The position numbers were made by a program, and so were the translations under genes. DNA of 64,000 nt, from positions 1 through 64,000 of the forward strand of contig NZ_NJDE01000007.1 of the NCBI RefSeq assembly GCF_002205895.1, given 5' to 3'. Of the stretch, positions 1 through 9,328 are shown in pieces. The notes below the pieces were generated by a model. That model was not told the origin of the DNA. It searched no databases and saw only the letters and a program-made list of their open reading frames with translations. Every line of letters begins with the position of its first letter. Position 1 is the first letter of the stretch. The DNA is from Saccharibacillus sp. O23 (GTDB lineage: Bacteria > Bacillota > Bacilli > Paenibacillales > Paenibacillaceae).

Positions 1-1
1 G

Positions 2-976
2 GCCGAGGGCGCGGCCGGGGCGCGGCAGGCGCGGTGCGACGTTCCGGCAGAGGCAGGGTGGGGGGAGGCGGGGCGGGGGCCGGGGCGGCGCCGCGAGGCC
101 GGCGCCGCCGCTTCCGGCGGCTCGGCCGACCTTACTGGCCGTGCCGGCCCGCCGTCGCCGGGCGAAGCACCCGGCGGCAGCCCCCGCGCCGAGCCCGCGT
201 CGGGTCTCTCCGATCCGAGGCCGCTTCCCGGCCTGCTGGTCGTCGAGCCTGCCATGCTGCGCGAGCCGGGCGTGCCCGAATCCGCGCGCGCTTTCGCCGC
301 GGCCGGCGGCGCGGTGCTGGTGCTGCCGTGCGACGAAACGCACGGCGACGTGCTGACGCGCCTATTGGCCAGGCCGACGCGGATCGTCGCCCACGAAGCG
401 TACCAGCTCGAAGCGGATTACGGTTATCCGCTGGCCGAAGGCCTGAGTCCGGCCGATCTGTTCGGCTTGGACAAAGTCCACCATTCGCCGCGCGACCTGA
501 ACAATCTGGGCGAAGGGCTGTACGGCTGGATGAAGAAAAAAGAACGCGGCCCGCAGGACGGCCGGATGCGGATCCAAGATTCGGCCGGCGGGTTATGGTT
601 CCTGAGCGCGTTCGTGCTGCCGGCGGCACCGGATAAGATTTCCGAGTCCGTTTCCGAAACCGATTGCGAGACCGAAGTCCGATCTCGGTCGGAGGATTCC
701 GCTGCTTTTGCAGATGATGAGAGCGACTTTTCCGCCGTTCCGGTCCGCCTGCGGGTCGAAAGCAACGCGCTTTCCGCCCGACTCTGGTTGAACGGCAGGC
801 CGCTTCAAGGCCCCCATCCGGTCGGGGAACTGCTGGCCGGCGTCAACCGCCTGATCGTCGAGGCTCGCGCGGGAGCGGAAGATTTGGCGCTCGCCGTATT
901 TTTCGAACATCCGGACGGGCGTCCGCTCGAAGGTCTGCGTTACCGGATGACGATTGACGAAGTCGAACCGAAATAA
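2..976 (+). CDS. C-terminal part of a large protein, possibly a GH2/GH42-like glycosidase
   Basis: The open frame enters from the left edge and ends at TAA 974-976, so only about 324 C-terminal residues are visible and the start lies upstream. The first ~75 visible residues are Gly/Ala/Pro/Arg-rich and look like a disordered linker. A Rossmann-like stretch follows (GLLVVEP, then GGAVLVLP), as seen in C-terminal domains of GH2/GH42 beta-galactosidases. After an acidic linker comes a ~80-residue beta-sandwich with ARLWLNG and NRLIVEA, reminiscent of galactose-binding-like domains. No catalytic residues are in view. The glycosidase call is inferred from this fold pattern and from the GH94 gene that follows on the same strand. 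Confidence 0.45.
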   Translation, partial: AEGAAGARQARCDVPAEAGWGEAGRGPGRRREAGAAASGGSADLTGRAGPPSPGEAPGGSPRAEPASGLSDPRPLPGLLVVEPAMLREPGVPESARAFAAAGGAVLVLPCDETHGDVLTRLLARPTRIVAHEAYQLEADYGYPLAEGLSPADLFGLDKVHHSPRDLNNLGEGLYGWMKKKERGPQDGRMRIQDSAGGLWFLSAFVLPAAPDKISESVSETDCETEVRSRSEDSAAFADDESDFSAVPVRLRVESNALSARLWLNGRPLQGPHPVGELLAGVNRLIVEARAGAEDLALAVFFEHPDGRPLEGLRYRMTIDEVEPK

Positions 977-1261
977 AGACGGATGAGCTTTTTCGAAGCG
1001 AAAGTTTGCGTCCCGTTTCGCCGGTTAAGCGGCTGGCGGCTGTGCGCCAAGCCGTTCATCAAAGTCTTTGTCTTTTTAACTTTTGATTCTGTTGTCGCCT
1101 AGTTGCCGAGGATCTTGCTGTCTCGTCGAAGTGTATCTTTTCTGTTTTTGCTGATCTTGCTCAGCCGCCGTCCCGCTGTACGATTCGGCCGCGGACAAGG
1201 GAGCCTAACGTGCCGCCTTATCCGCAGCCATTTTCATTTTCCCAAAGGAGCGAATTCGATC

Positions 1262-3796
1262 ATGAACCCTAACTCGTCCTCAAACCATTCCGGTGCTTCG
1301 AACGCGTCTTCCGCGATCGGTCCCGCCGCCGCTTCGTCGGTCGGCCGCGCGGTATTGTCTTCGATTCGGCGCGAAGCTTCCGCCGATTCGGCGTCTTCCG
1401 CGTCCGCTTCCGAACGCCGAGCCGACGGTACATATGCTTTTCTCGACGAAGCGCGCGAAGTGGAATTTTACCGTCACGATCTGCCGACGCCGTGGATGAA
1501 CTATTTGTCCAACGGCACGTTCCATACGATGCTGTCGCATGCGGGCGGCGGGGTCGCTTTTTACAAATCGCCGCAGATCTGGAGAATCACGCGCTACCGC
1601 TTCTTCCATCTGCCGACCGACCGCTCGGGCCCGTATTTGTATATCCAGAACGTAAGCGAAGACGGCAGTCCCGGCGAATACTGGTGCCCGACCCACGAGC
1701 CGGCGTTCGCGCGTCCCGACGAGTGGAAAAGCGCGCACGGCATGGGCTATACCCGTTTCGAAGCGTCCAAAAGCGATATTGCCGCGCGCACGGTGTATTT
1801 TGTCGGCCCGGAAGAAAATTCGCTGATTTGGAACTTGAATCTGACCAATAACGGCAAGGAGGAGCGGACGCTGAACGTCTACGCGTATGCCGAGTTCGGC
1901 ATGATGGAGTTCATGCGCGAGCTTCAGTGGCAGTGCTACAACAAACATCAGGTGTCGGTCACGCATGCCGAAGGCGACGTGCTGCTGTACCGGTACGGCG
2001 TCGAAAACCAACCCAAACCGGATGAGACGCCGATCGTTTATTTCGCCGCCGACGCGCCGCTCGCGGGCTATGACGGCGACCGCGACCAATTCGTCGGCAG
2101 CTATCGAAGCGAGTCGAATCCGCAGGCGATCGAACGGGGCGGCTGCACGAATTCGACGCTGCTCGGCGGAGATCCGTGCGGCGCGCTTCAGATGACGGTG
2201 ACGCTGGCTCCGGGCGAGACGCGCGAGATCAACGTGTTCCTCGGCACCGCGCCGGACGAAGCGGAAGCGCTTCTGGCCGTGGAACGTTCGCGGCAGCGGG
2301 GCTTCGTGGAGCGTTCTTTTGCCGGGCTTCGCGAGAACTGGGACGGTTACCTCGGCGCGTGGAACTGCGAGCTGCCGGACGAAGAAGCGCAGCGGATGCT
2401 GAACGTGTGGAATCCGTATCAAGCGCAGCGCAATTTCCTGTTCTCCCGGAACATCTCGTTCTACGCGACCGGCACGTTCCGCGGCGTCGGTTTCCGCGAT
2501 ACGGCGCAGGACGTGCTGGCCGTCGTGCCGCACGATATCGAAGCCGCCAAAGACAAGCTGCGCCTGCTGCTCGGGCAGCAGTATCAAGACGGTCACGTCA
2601 ACCATTACTTTTTCCCGAACGAAGGTTGGGACCCGGTTACCAGCATCCATTCGGACGATCATTTGTGGACGGCGCTGGCGGTCTGGGATCTGGTCGCGGA
2701 GAGCGGGGACGCTTCGTTCTTGAACGAAACCGTTCCGTATTACGACGGCGGGGAAGGCAGCGTCTACGAACATCTGCGGCGGGCGATCGACTTTACGGAA
2801 GCGAACTTGGGCCGCAACGGCTTCCCGCTCATGCTGCGTTCCGACTGGAACGACCAGCTGTTCCGCGTCTGCCGCGAAGGCAAAGGGGAGAGCATCTGGA
2901 CGGCCATGCAGTTCGGCACGACGCTGCTGAAGATGGTGGATCTCGCGCGGCTCGCGGGAGTGGAAGAGGAAGGCGAACGCTACCGCAAGCTGTACGACGA
3001 TCAGAAAGCGCGCGTCAACGAAGCCGGTTGGGACGGAGCTTGGTTCCGCCGCGCGGTGATGGACGACGGCCGGTTCCTCGGCACGGACGAACACGATCAG
3101 GCCAAGCTGTGGCTGAATTCGCAGACGTGGTCGGTGCTGTCGGGCATGGCGGAAGGGGAGAAAGGCCGGGTCGCGATGGACAGCGTTCGCGAGATGCTCG
3201 ACACGGAACTCGGCATCAAGAAGCTGCATCCGTCGATCGTCGATTTCCCGAGTCCCGAAGACCCGCTGACCAACTATAATCCGGGCACGGGCGAGAACGG
3301 CGCCGTCTTCTGCCACGCCAACACTTGGGCGATCATCGCGGAATGCATGCTCGGCCGCGGCGATCTGGCGTACAAATATTACCGTCAGCTTATTCCGAGC
3401 GTGGCGATGGACCGAGCCGGCATCGACCGCTACCGCGCCGAACCGTACGTCTACGCGTCGAACCTGTTCGGTCCGGATTCGGACAAATTCGGTCTGGCGA
3501 ACGTTTCTTGGCTGACCGGGACGGCCGCTTGGATGTACGTGGCCGCGACGCAGTATATTTTGGGCGTTCGGGCGACGTTGGAAGGTTTGCGGATCGATCC
3601 TTGCATCCCGGCGGAGTGGGAAGGGTTCCGAGTCGACCGCCGTTTCCGCGGGACGTTGTACGAGATCGAAGTCCGCAACGCCGGGGGAGAAGGCCGAGGC
3701 GTCCAAGAAATTCGCGTGAACGGCGAGAAGATCGAAGGCGACGTGCTGCCGCTGTTCGACGGGGAGCAGACGGTTCGGGTAGAAGTGGTATTGTAA
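1262..3796 (+). CDS. GH94 disaccharide phosphorylase, cellobiose phosphorylase-like
   Basis: 844 residues from ATG 1262, chosen because AAAGGAG (about 1247-1253) precedes it; the longer open frame upstream has no ribosome site. GH94 enzymes are cytoplasmic inverting phosphorylases that split beta-glucosides with phosphate, releasing a sugar 1-phosphate. Visible are the N-terminal beta-sandwich signature PWMNYL (residues ~77-82), RITRYR in the usual place, the catalytic-acid motif DWND (D528) in the (alpha/alpha)6 barrel, and the phosphate-site loop NPGTGENGAVFCH (about 673-685). Length is close to cellobiose phosphorylase (~810) plus a ~50-residue Ser/Ala-rich N-terminal tail. Laminaribiose or another disaccharide phosphorylase cannot be excluded. 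No signal peptide. Confidence 0.85.
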   Translation: MNPNSSSNHSGASNASSAIGPAAASSVGRAVLSSIRREASADSASSASASERRADGTYAFLDEAREVEFYRHDLPTPWMNYLSNGTFHTMLSHAGGGVAFYKSPQIWRITRYRFFHLPTDRSGPYLYIQNVSEDGSPGEYWCPTHEPAFARPDEWKSAHGMGYTRFEASKSDIAARTVYFVGPEENSLIWNLNLTNNGKEERTLNVYAYAEFGMMEFMRELQWQCYNKHQVSVTHAEGDVLLYRYGVENQPKPDETPIVYFAADAPLAGYDGDRDQFVGSYRSESNPQAIERGGCTNSTLLGGDPCGALQMTVTLAPGETREINVFLGTAPDEAEALLAVERSRQRGFVERSFAGLRENWDGYLGAWNCELPDEEAQRMLNVWNPYQAQRNFLFSRNISFYATGTFRGVGFRDTAQDVLAVVPHDIEAAKDKLRLLLGQQYQDGHVNHYFFPNEGWDPVTSIHSDDHLWTALAVWDLVAESGDASFLNETVPYYDGGEGSVYEHLRRAIDFTEANLGRNGFPLMLRSDWNDQLFRVCREGKGESIWTAMQFGTTLLKMVDLARLAGVEEEGERYRKLYDDQKARVNEAGWDGAWFRRAVMDDGRFLGTDEHDQAKLWLNSQTWSVLSGMAEGEKGRVAMDSVREMLDTELGIKKLHPSIVDFPSPEDPLTNYNPGTGENGAVFCHANTWAIIAECMLGRGDLAYKYYRQLIPSVAMDRAGIDRYRAEPYVYASNLFGPDSDKFGLANVSWLTGTAAWMYVAATQYILGVRATLEGLRIDPCIPAEWEGFRVDRRFRGTLYEIEVRNAGGEGRGVQEIRVNGEKIEGDVLPLFDGEQTVRVEVVL

Positions 3797-3858
3797 AGTA
3801 AAAACGCACGGCGGGAAAGGGTACGGGGTGCCGACTTGCTGATGCGTTCGTACGGGGA

Positions 3859-3894
3859 AAGAAGCAGTCCGTTCGACGGGCCGCTTCTTTTTTT
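3859..3894 (+). terminator. Intrinsic terminator after the GH94 gene
   Basis: AGAAGC pairs with GCTTCT and CCGT with ACGG around a short TCG loop, followed by seven T. It lies about 60 bases after the GH94 stop. Confidence 0.75.
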
Positions 3895-4065
3895 GCGAGT
3901 ATTTGTCGGCTTGATGTGCGAAGGAGCGGCATCGACCGAAGGAAGACACATGCCGCAATCGGATGGGAACAGAAAGAACGGTTAAACAGAACGGGCGCGG
4001 CTAACGGAGAGCGGAGCAGAGAACGTATGGAGCCGCGACTGCTCGATTACGCGATCACAACCGGC

Positions 4066-4253
4066 AAGTTGTAGTTTATGCAGCATTCTGAGCCGAAAAC
4101 AGCCGCACCGGAAGAGCAAGTTGCAGTTTATGCAGCATTTTCGGAGGAATCGTACGGAATAGGGCGTTATTTCGTTAAAATGCTGCATTTTGTGCAACTT
4201 AGGCTGATGAATCGTTGCGTGCACGATGATCAGGTTGCAGCAAATACAACTTT
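4066..4253. repeat. Quartet of short imperfect palindromes, GTTGCA...TGCAGC type
   Basis: Four related ~22-base units lie at 4066-4087, 4118-4139, 4179-4200 (inverted) and ~4232-4253. Units 1 and 2 differ by one base; unit 3 is the reverse complement with an altered loop; unit 4 is more diverged. Arms GTTGCA and TGCAGC can pair, with one G-T wobble, around a loop of about five bases. Start-to-start spacing is 52, 61 and 53. No credible gene lies in 3797-4740. The same spacing recurs in three other clusters in the window. Confidence 0.7.
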
Positions 4254-4334
4254 GACGGAGAGGCAGGCGAGAGGACAGCTGGATTTAGGGGAAGATTGCG
4301 GATATAGGCGGATATAGAAAGGAAGGGTTAGCGT

Positions 4335-4521
4335 TACGTTGCCGAAAAAGCAGCGTAGGAAGCCGAATTCGCGCAACTGTGGATGCTACATTGACAATTA
4401 GGCAGCGTAGCGGCTCCGAACAACCGAAATTCGGCCGAAAAAAGCTTCTACGTTGCTTTTTCGGACATGTAAGACGGAGAAAGAGGGAAATACAGCTTCC
4501 ACGTTGCCGAAAAAGCAACGG
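4335..4521. repeat. Quartet of short imperfect palindromes, ACGTTGC...GCAACGT type
   Basis: Four units lie at 4335-4357, 4386-4410, 4448-4472 and ~4500-4520. Unit 1 is TACGTTGC / GCAGCGTA around CGAAAAA; unit 2 is CTACATTG / CAGCGTAG; unit 3 is inverted, with a TTTTTCGG loop and a worn right arm; unit 4 is ACGTTGC / GCAACG around CGAAAAA. Spacing is 51, 62 and 52, matching the cluster just upstream although the palindrome sequence differs. The cluster at 20021-20209 has the same palindrome type and loop order. Confidence 0.75.
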
Positions 4522-4554
4522 GACTGCGATCGGATGCTCGCGGTCCCGTATCTC

Positions 4555-4584
4555 AAACAAAAAACCTCCCGCGATCGGGAGGTT
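4555..4584 (-). terminator. Intrinsic terminator, minus strand
   Basis: Read on the minus strand, AACCTCCCG pairs with CGGGAGGTT around a four-base loop and runs into a T tract (A tract at 4555-4564 on the plus strand). It lies ~160 bases beyond the stop of the DUF1129 gene, the nearest minus-strand gene. Confidence 0.7.
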
Positions 4585-4740
4585 CGGGCTGTCGAGAACA
4601 TCACATACGCGTTGACGAGATACGCGTCGACTTCTAGATCCGTTCGGTCGAGCAGGCTTCGGATCGGCCTTTTTCGAACGAATCGAGAAGTTCAATCTGT
4701 CGGTTTCATCCCGGCCTTCGCTTTTAACGCCAGCGGCGCT

Positions 4741-5382
4741 CTATCTCCGCCGCAGCATAAAGATCTGCCCGGTAAATCCGACGACCGCCAGCGCGAAGCT
4801 GAGCCAGTACGGAATCGTGACCACCGGCGTGATTTGCATCAGCATCAGGCCGACCGCGCCCGCGACGATCAAGGCGAGCAGGCTCATGCCGATGCCGCGC
4901 AGATTGAATTTCGGCGGAGCGGGCATGCCTTCTTCCGGGTCGCGGCGAACCAAGCGCATCAGCACTTCGACCAGCGCGAGCGCGCCGAGCGCGACGATGA
5001 TCAGCGTGCCGATGTTGACGCGTTCGGTTTCCGGCGCGATCAAGGCCGCGAGGCCGAGCAGCAGGAACGTCCAGCTCAGCGCGGCCCACGGCACGATCAG
5101 GTATAACCGGGCGCGCCCGGCCGCTTTGCGCTGCGGCAGCTTCGCCGCTTCGGCGTCGGCATAAGCGATCGGGTCTTCGCCGAACAGTTTGGCCGCTGTT
5201 TTGCCTTTTTGCTGAGCGGCGAGCAGTTCTTGTCCGCGCGCCAGCAGCCAATCTTCGCCGCTTTCTTCCTGCACGCGGCTCGAACGGACGCGGACGATCA
5301 CCTCGTCGAAATATTCGCCGTTCTTTTTGCCTAGTTGATCGCGGATCTGATTGATCTCGCGAATTTTTTTCCTGACGCTCAA
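4741..5382 (-). CDS. DUF1129 family integral membrane protein
   Basis: 213 residues. The TTG start at 5382 is chosen for the AGAGGAGG site nine bases upstream. The N-terminal ~95 residues are charged and soluble (KKIREINQIRDQL, then a GEDWLLARGQELL helix). Four hydrophobic segments follow: ~95-117, ~123-141, ~163-182 and ~187-207. This soluble-helical-plus-four-TM layout is typical of DUF1129 proteins of Bacillota, whose function is unknown. Spacing to the upstream minus-strand DUF2278 gene is about 67 bases, so cotranscription is possible. Confidence 0.75.
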   Translation of the reverse strand: MSVRKKIREINQIRDQLGKKNGEYFDEVIVRVRSSRVQEESGEDWLLARGQELLAAQQKGKTAAKLFGEDPIAYADAEAAKLPQRKAAGRARLYLIVPWAALSWTFLLLGLAALIAPETERVNIGTLIIVALGALALVEVLMRLVRRDPEEGMPAPPKFNLRGIGMSLLALIVAGAVGLMLMQITPVVTIPYWLSFALAVVGFTGQIFMLRRR

Positions 5383-5449
5383 GGGTAGAATCCTCCTCTG
5401 ATTTTCGGTTGGTTCTGTTCGCTGGGGTCTTCGGTCGGTCGGTTCCCGC

Positions 5450-6097
5450 TTAATCCGCCGCGCGGCCGTGTTCGTCGGTGTCCCACGATTGCGATTGGAA
5501 CGCCAGAATCAGGCCGCTCCAGCGATCGCGATCGGCAAAATGCACAAGCACCGCTCCGTCGCGGAAAGAACCGTTGTCGTCATGCCACGGTCCCGCGTTG
5601 CCTTGATTCATATGAATATTGTGCACGCCGCGCCCCGGCCGGAAGCCGAAATAATAATCCGGCGTCTCCGGTTCGGGTCCCCAACTGTCTCCGAAGACGT
5701 AGAGATCCGCTCGCTTCGACGTCGCTTGGTCGATCAGAGCGGCGAGTTTCTCGTTCAGATCGTTGTCCGGTCCCGGCAGGGTGGCCGGCATCGGTACCAG
5801 ATCTTCGCGACGCAGCAGCGGGCGGCGGACGTAGTCCAGCCCTTGCACGGGCAGCCCGCGTTCGATCGGCGTGAATCCGCGCGGCAGCGCCTTCAAACGC
5901 TCGGCTTCGTCGGGCCGGCATCGGCCGATTCCGTAGAGCAGCTCGGACGGATAGGCTTTGGAGCGGATATTGATCGACGCCCGGTATTTCGTGCCCCGGT
6001 CGTCTTGAAGGCAGATATGAAAATGCGGCTGGCTGCCGAATCCCTGAATATAGCGAACGGCTCGGGCTTTCAATACGCCGTAACGGTATCGGCTCAA
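5450..6097 (-). CDS. DUF2278 (YukJ-like) family protein
   Basis: 215 residues from TTG 6097, which sits seven bases after GGAGGG and gives the family-typical N-terminus SRYRYGVLKARAV; the upstream ATG has no ribosome site. Family features visible are the YGVLK opening, QPHFHICL, ASINIRSK, YVFGDSWGP and the C-terminal GRGVHNIHMNQGN segment, which recurs in YukJ-type proteins. No signal peptide or membrane segment, so probably cytoplasmic. Biochemical function is unknown. A G/C-rich AT-interrupted gap separates it from the divergent hydrolase gene at 6279. Confidence 0.8.
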   Translation of the reverse strand: MSRYRYGVLKARAVRYIQGFGSQPHFHICLQDDRGTKYRASINIRSKAYPSELLYGIGRCRPDEAERLKALPRGFTPIERGLPVQGLDYVRRPLLRREDLVPMPATLPGPDNDLNEKLAALIDQATSKRADLYVFGDSWGPEPETPDYYFGFRPGRGVHNIHMNQGNAGPWHDDNGSFRDGAVLVHFADRDRWSGLILAFQSQSWDTDEHGRAAD

Positions 6098-6278
6098 TAC
6101 GTTTCCCTCCCGCGAATTGGTCTTCCTAAGCATATCGCACTCTTGGGGGTTCGGTCTACGCCGCTCCGGTCTGCGCTGCCGGGATGCGGCGGATTGACAA
6201 GTCCGGCCCCGGGCAGGTAAGATAAGATTAATTCATACTAATTAACTAGGGATTGATCAACCGGGGAGGCTGCCGCCT

Positions 6279-7094
6279 ATGGAACGCCAGATTCTGATCC
6301 GCCACGAAAAACACGACTTGACCGCCACGCTTCATTATCCGACATCGGAAAGCCGCGAAGGACGCCTGCCGCTGACCGTCATCTGTCACGGATTCGTGGG
6401 CAGCCGGATCGGCGTGGATCGGCTGTTCGTCGTGACGGCCAGAGAGCTGGCCGCCGAAGGCCAACTCGTGGTCCGTTTCGATTACGCCGGCTGCGGGGAG
6501 AGCGACGGCGTCTACGGCGAAGAAGGCATCGAGTCGATGATCCGCCAGACGCAGACCGTGCTGGATTACGCGATGACGTGCGCGGATATCGATCCGAGCC
6601 GGGTCACGCTGATCGGCCATAGCCTGGGCGGAGCGGTAGCGCTGCTCACGGCGGTTCGCGACCGCCGGGTCAAGAGTCTGGCGATGTGGTCGGCGGTCGG
6701 CTATCCGTTCAACGACATCGTGAAGATCACGGGCCGCGAGCGCTACGACGAATCCGTGCGTACGGGCAGTACCGACTTCCTCGGGTATTCGTTCTCGCCG
6801 GTATTCTTCGAATCGCTGGGCGCGTTCCAGCCTTTCCAAGAAGCGGGCAAATTCTACGGCGACGTGTTGGTCGTGCACGGCACGTCCGACGACGTGATCC
6901 CGGTCGATTACGCGTTCTTGTACCAGAAACTGTTCTGGACCCGTACGGATTCGCGCTGCGACAAAGAGATCATCTTCCAAGCGGACCATACGTATTCGTC
7001 CGGCCCTCACCGCCGACAACTGCTCGATATCACGAAGCGCTGGCTTCAAGATCGGCATAAGAACGAAGTCGATTGGCAGCACTGGACGATCTAG
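6279..7094 (+). CDS. Alpha/beta hydrolase, feruloyl/cinnamoyl esterase-like
   Basis: 271 residues; GGGGAGG lies nine bases before the ATG. The nucleophile elbow GHSLGG places the catalytic serine at S115. SDDVIP (D204/D205) and ADHTYSS (H237) supply the remaining triad candidates. Oxyanion-side motif CHGFVGSR is near residue 40. This order and the ~270-residue single-domain size match the serine aminopeptidase-like/cinnamoyl esterase group of small intracellular esterases. Substrate is unknown; a carboxylesterase on plant-derived esters would fit the sugar-degrading neighbourhood but is inference. It is transcribed alone, with a terminator 75 bases downstream. Confidence 0.8.
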   Translation: MERQILIRHEKHDLTATLHYPTSESREGRLPLTVICHGFVGSRIGVDRLFVVTARELAAEGQLVVRFDYAGCGESDGVYGEEGIESMIRQTQTVLDYAMTCADIDPSRVTLIGHSLGGAVALLTAVRDRRVKSLAMWSAVGYPFNDIVKITGRERYDESVRTGSTDFLGYSFSPVFFESLGAFQPFQEAGKFYGDVLVVHGTSDDVIPVDYAFLYQKLFWTRTDSRCDKEIIFQADHTYSSGPHRRQLLDITKRWLQDRHKNEVDWQHWTI

Positions 7095-7168
7095 TACCCT
7101 TTCAACTCTTAATCAAGGGTTTACGTTTTCCTGAAACGCACACGCCTCTTCCTAGATCTAAGCCCGCA

Positions 7169-7215
7169 GCGATCGCTCCGAACTCGATTTCAAGTTCGGA
7201 ACGATCGCTTTTTTA
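7169..7215 (+). terminator. Intrinsic terminator after the hydrolase gene
   Basis: GCGATCG and TCCGAACT pair with AGTTCGGA and CGATCGC, a stem of about 15 pairs, followed by TTTTTT. Confidence 0.9.
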
Positions 7216-7390
7216 TTTGCGCGAAACCGGTCTTTTTAAGGTTCATTATAGATAAGGCGTGTAAAGTGAGTGTAGAAAGATCGACGGGTTCCGGAACCCC
7301 GAACAGACCGTTTTTAGCCGAGCGATGCCGTTTTTGTTAACGGGAATCGGTCTTTCGGTAAAAACAGCGTGAAAAACGAAAGAAGTTTTC

Positions 7391-7419
7391 TTTCAACCCT
7401 AACATCGTTGTGATAAAAT
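7391..7419 (+). promoter_or_regulatory. Sigma-A promoter with extended -10 for the phosphate transport pair
   Basis: TTTCAA, a 17-base spacer, then TAAAAT preceded by TG one base upstream. The weak -35 is compensated by the extended -10. It lies 72 bases before the DUF47 start. Confidence 0.55.
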
Positions 7420-7490
7420 GATGAAGGTCGCAAACGCGGCTTCGAGGCCTTGTCGTACGAGGTTTTGAAAATTTGAAAAGGGGTTTTAAA

Positions 7491-8105
7491 ATGCGTGTGA
7501 AAAAGAAGGATATTTTCTTTCAGACACTGGAAAACATGGCCGACACGATCGTACAGGCTGCTGACTACTTCTCGGTGCATGTTGCGGATCTGAAAGATGT
7601 CAACGTGTTCGTCAAAGACATGAAGGATTTCGAAACCAAATGTGACGGGTTTACGCATACCATCATTACCGAACTCAACAAAACGTTCATCACCCCGCTG
7701 GAACGCGACGACATCCTGAAGCTTGCTACTACGCTGGACGATGTATTGGACGGACTCGAAGCGACCGCTTCGCGTTTCTACATGTACAATCTGGGTCAGC
7801 CGGACCAATATATGATTCAGTTCGGAGAGATCCTGCGCGAATCGGCGTACGAGATTCAGAAAGCGATCCATCTGCTGTCGCAGAAAAAGCTGCTGGCGAT
7901 CCGCGAATATACCATTCGTCTGAACGATCTGGAGAACCAAGGCGACGAGCTGCTGCGCATCTGCATCAAAGAACTGTTCGCCAACGTATCCGATCCGATC
8001 GAACTGATCAAACGCAAAGAAATCTACGAACGTCTCGAGACGACGACCGACAACTGCGAAGACGTTGCCGATATTCTGGAAACCATCATTATGAGCAACT
8101 CCTAA
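7491..8105 (+). CDS. DUF47 family PiT accessory / phosphate transport regulator
   Basis: 204 residues from ATG 7491, preceded at seven bases by AAAAGGGG; the TTG at 7473 overlaps this site and is rejected. All-helical PhoU-like protein: MRVKKKDIFFQTLENMADT at the N-terminus, then paired helices around CDGFTHTIITELNKTFITPLERDD and a C-terminal YERLETTTDNCEDVADILE helix typical of DUF47. These proteins are cytoplasmic partners of PiT phosphate permeases. The next gene encodes a PiT transporter, which supports the role. Both may be cotranscribed, although the gap of 176 bases is long. Confidence 0.9.
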   Translation: MRVKKKDIFFQTLENMADTIVQAADYFSVHVADLKDVNVFVKDMKDFETKCDGFTHTIITELNKTFITPLERDDILKLATTLDDVLDGLEATASRFYMYNLGQPDQYMIQFGEILRESAYEIQKAIHLLSQKKLLAIREYTIRLNDLENQGDELLRICIKELFANVSDPIELIKRKEIYERLETTTDNCEDVADILETIIMSNS

Positions 8106-8281
8106 GCGGAGCCTGCCATTTTAGGGCTAAAGGAGGTCAGGACCGCTTTTTTCGGGATGCGGCTTTCGAGCGTGAGGGGTTTCTCATTTTCGGCGTCTGT
8201 TTCGTAAAAAAGACAGCGGCACGGCATTTGCAAGGCTGCAAATGAGGCGTAGCCGTCTTTCTTGGTGCGGTCATAAACATT

Positions 8282-9271
<990 letters not shown>

Positions 9272-9277
9272 TCGCGC

Positions 9278-9313
9278 AAAGACCTTACGGACGAATCCGT
9301 AAGGTCTTTTTTT
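9278..9313. terminator. Bidirectional intrinsic terminator between converging genes
   Basis: AAAGACCTTACGGA pairs perfectly with TCCGTAAGGTCTTT around CGAA, with further T after it on the plus strand and A before it. It serves pit on the plus strand and the exported-protein gene on the minus strand. Confidence 0.92.
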
Positions 9314-9328
9314 CGTGTGCGGGAAAGG

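Noticed and set aside
1280-3958. 892-residue open frame on the minus strand
   Set aside because: It mirrors the GH94 gene in a GC-rich region; its composition is Arg/His-rich, it has no ribosome site, and the plus-strand protein has clear GH94 motifs.
4066-4521. CRISPR array
   Set aside because: The ~51-base period tempts, but the units are poorly conserved palindromes in mixed orientation, there are only four per cluster with one long gap, and no cas genes are nearby.
4285-4695. Minus-strand open frame of 136 residues across the palindrome clusters
   Set aside because: The repeated LFRQRN/FFRPNFG peptides come from the palindromes themselves; no ribosome site and no protein-like composition.
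8157-8207. 16-residue frame after the AAAGGAGG at ~8131
   Set aside because: The start lies ~20 bases from the site, too far for normal initiation, and the peptide has no recognisable character.
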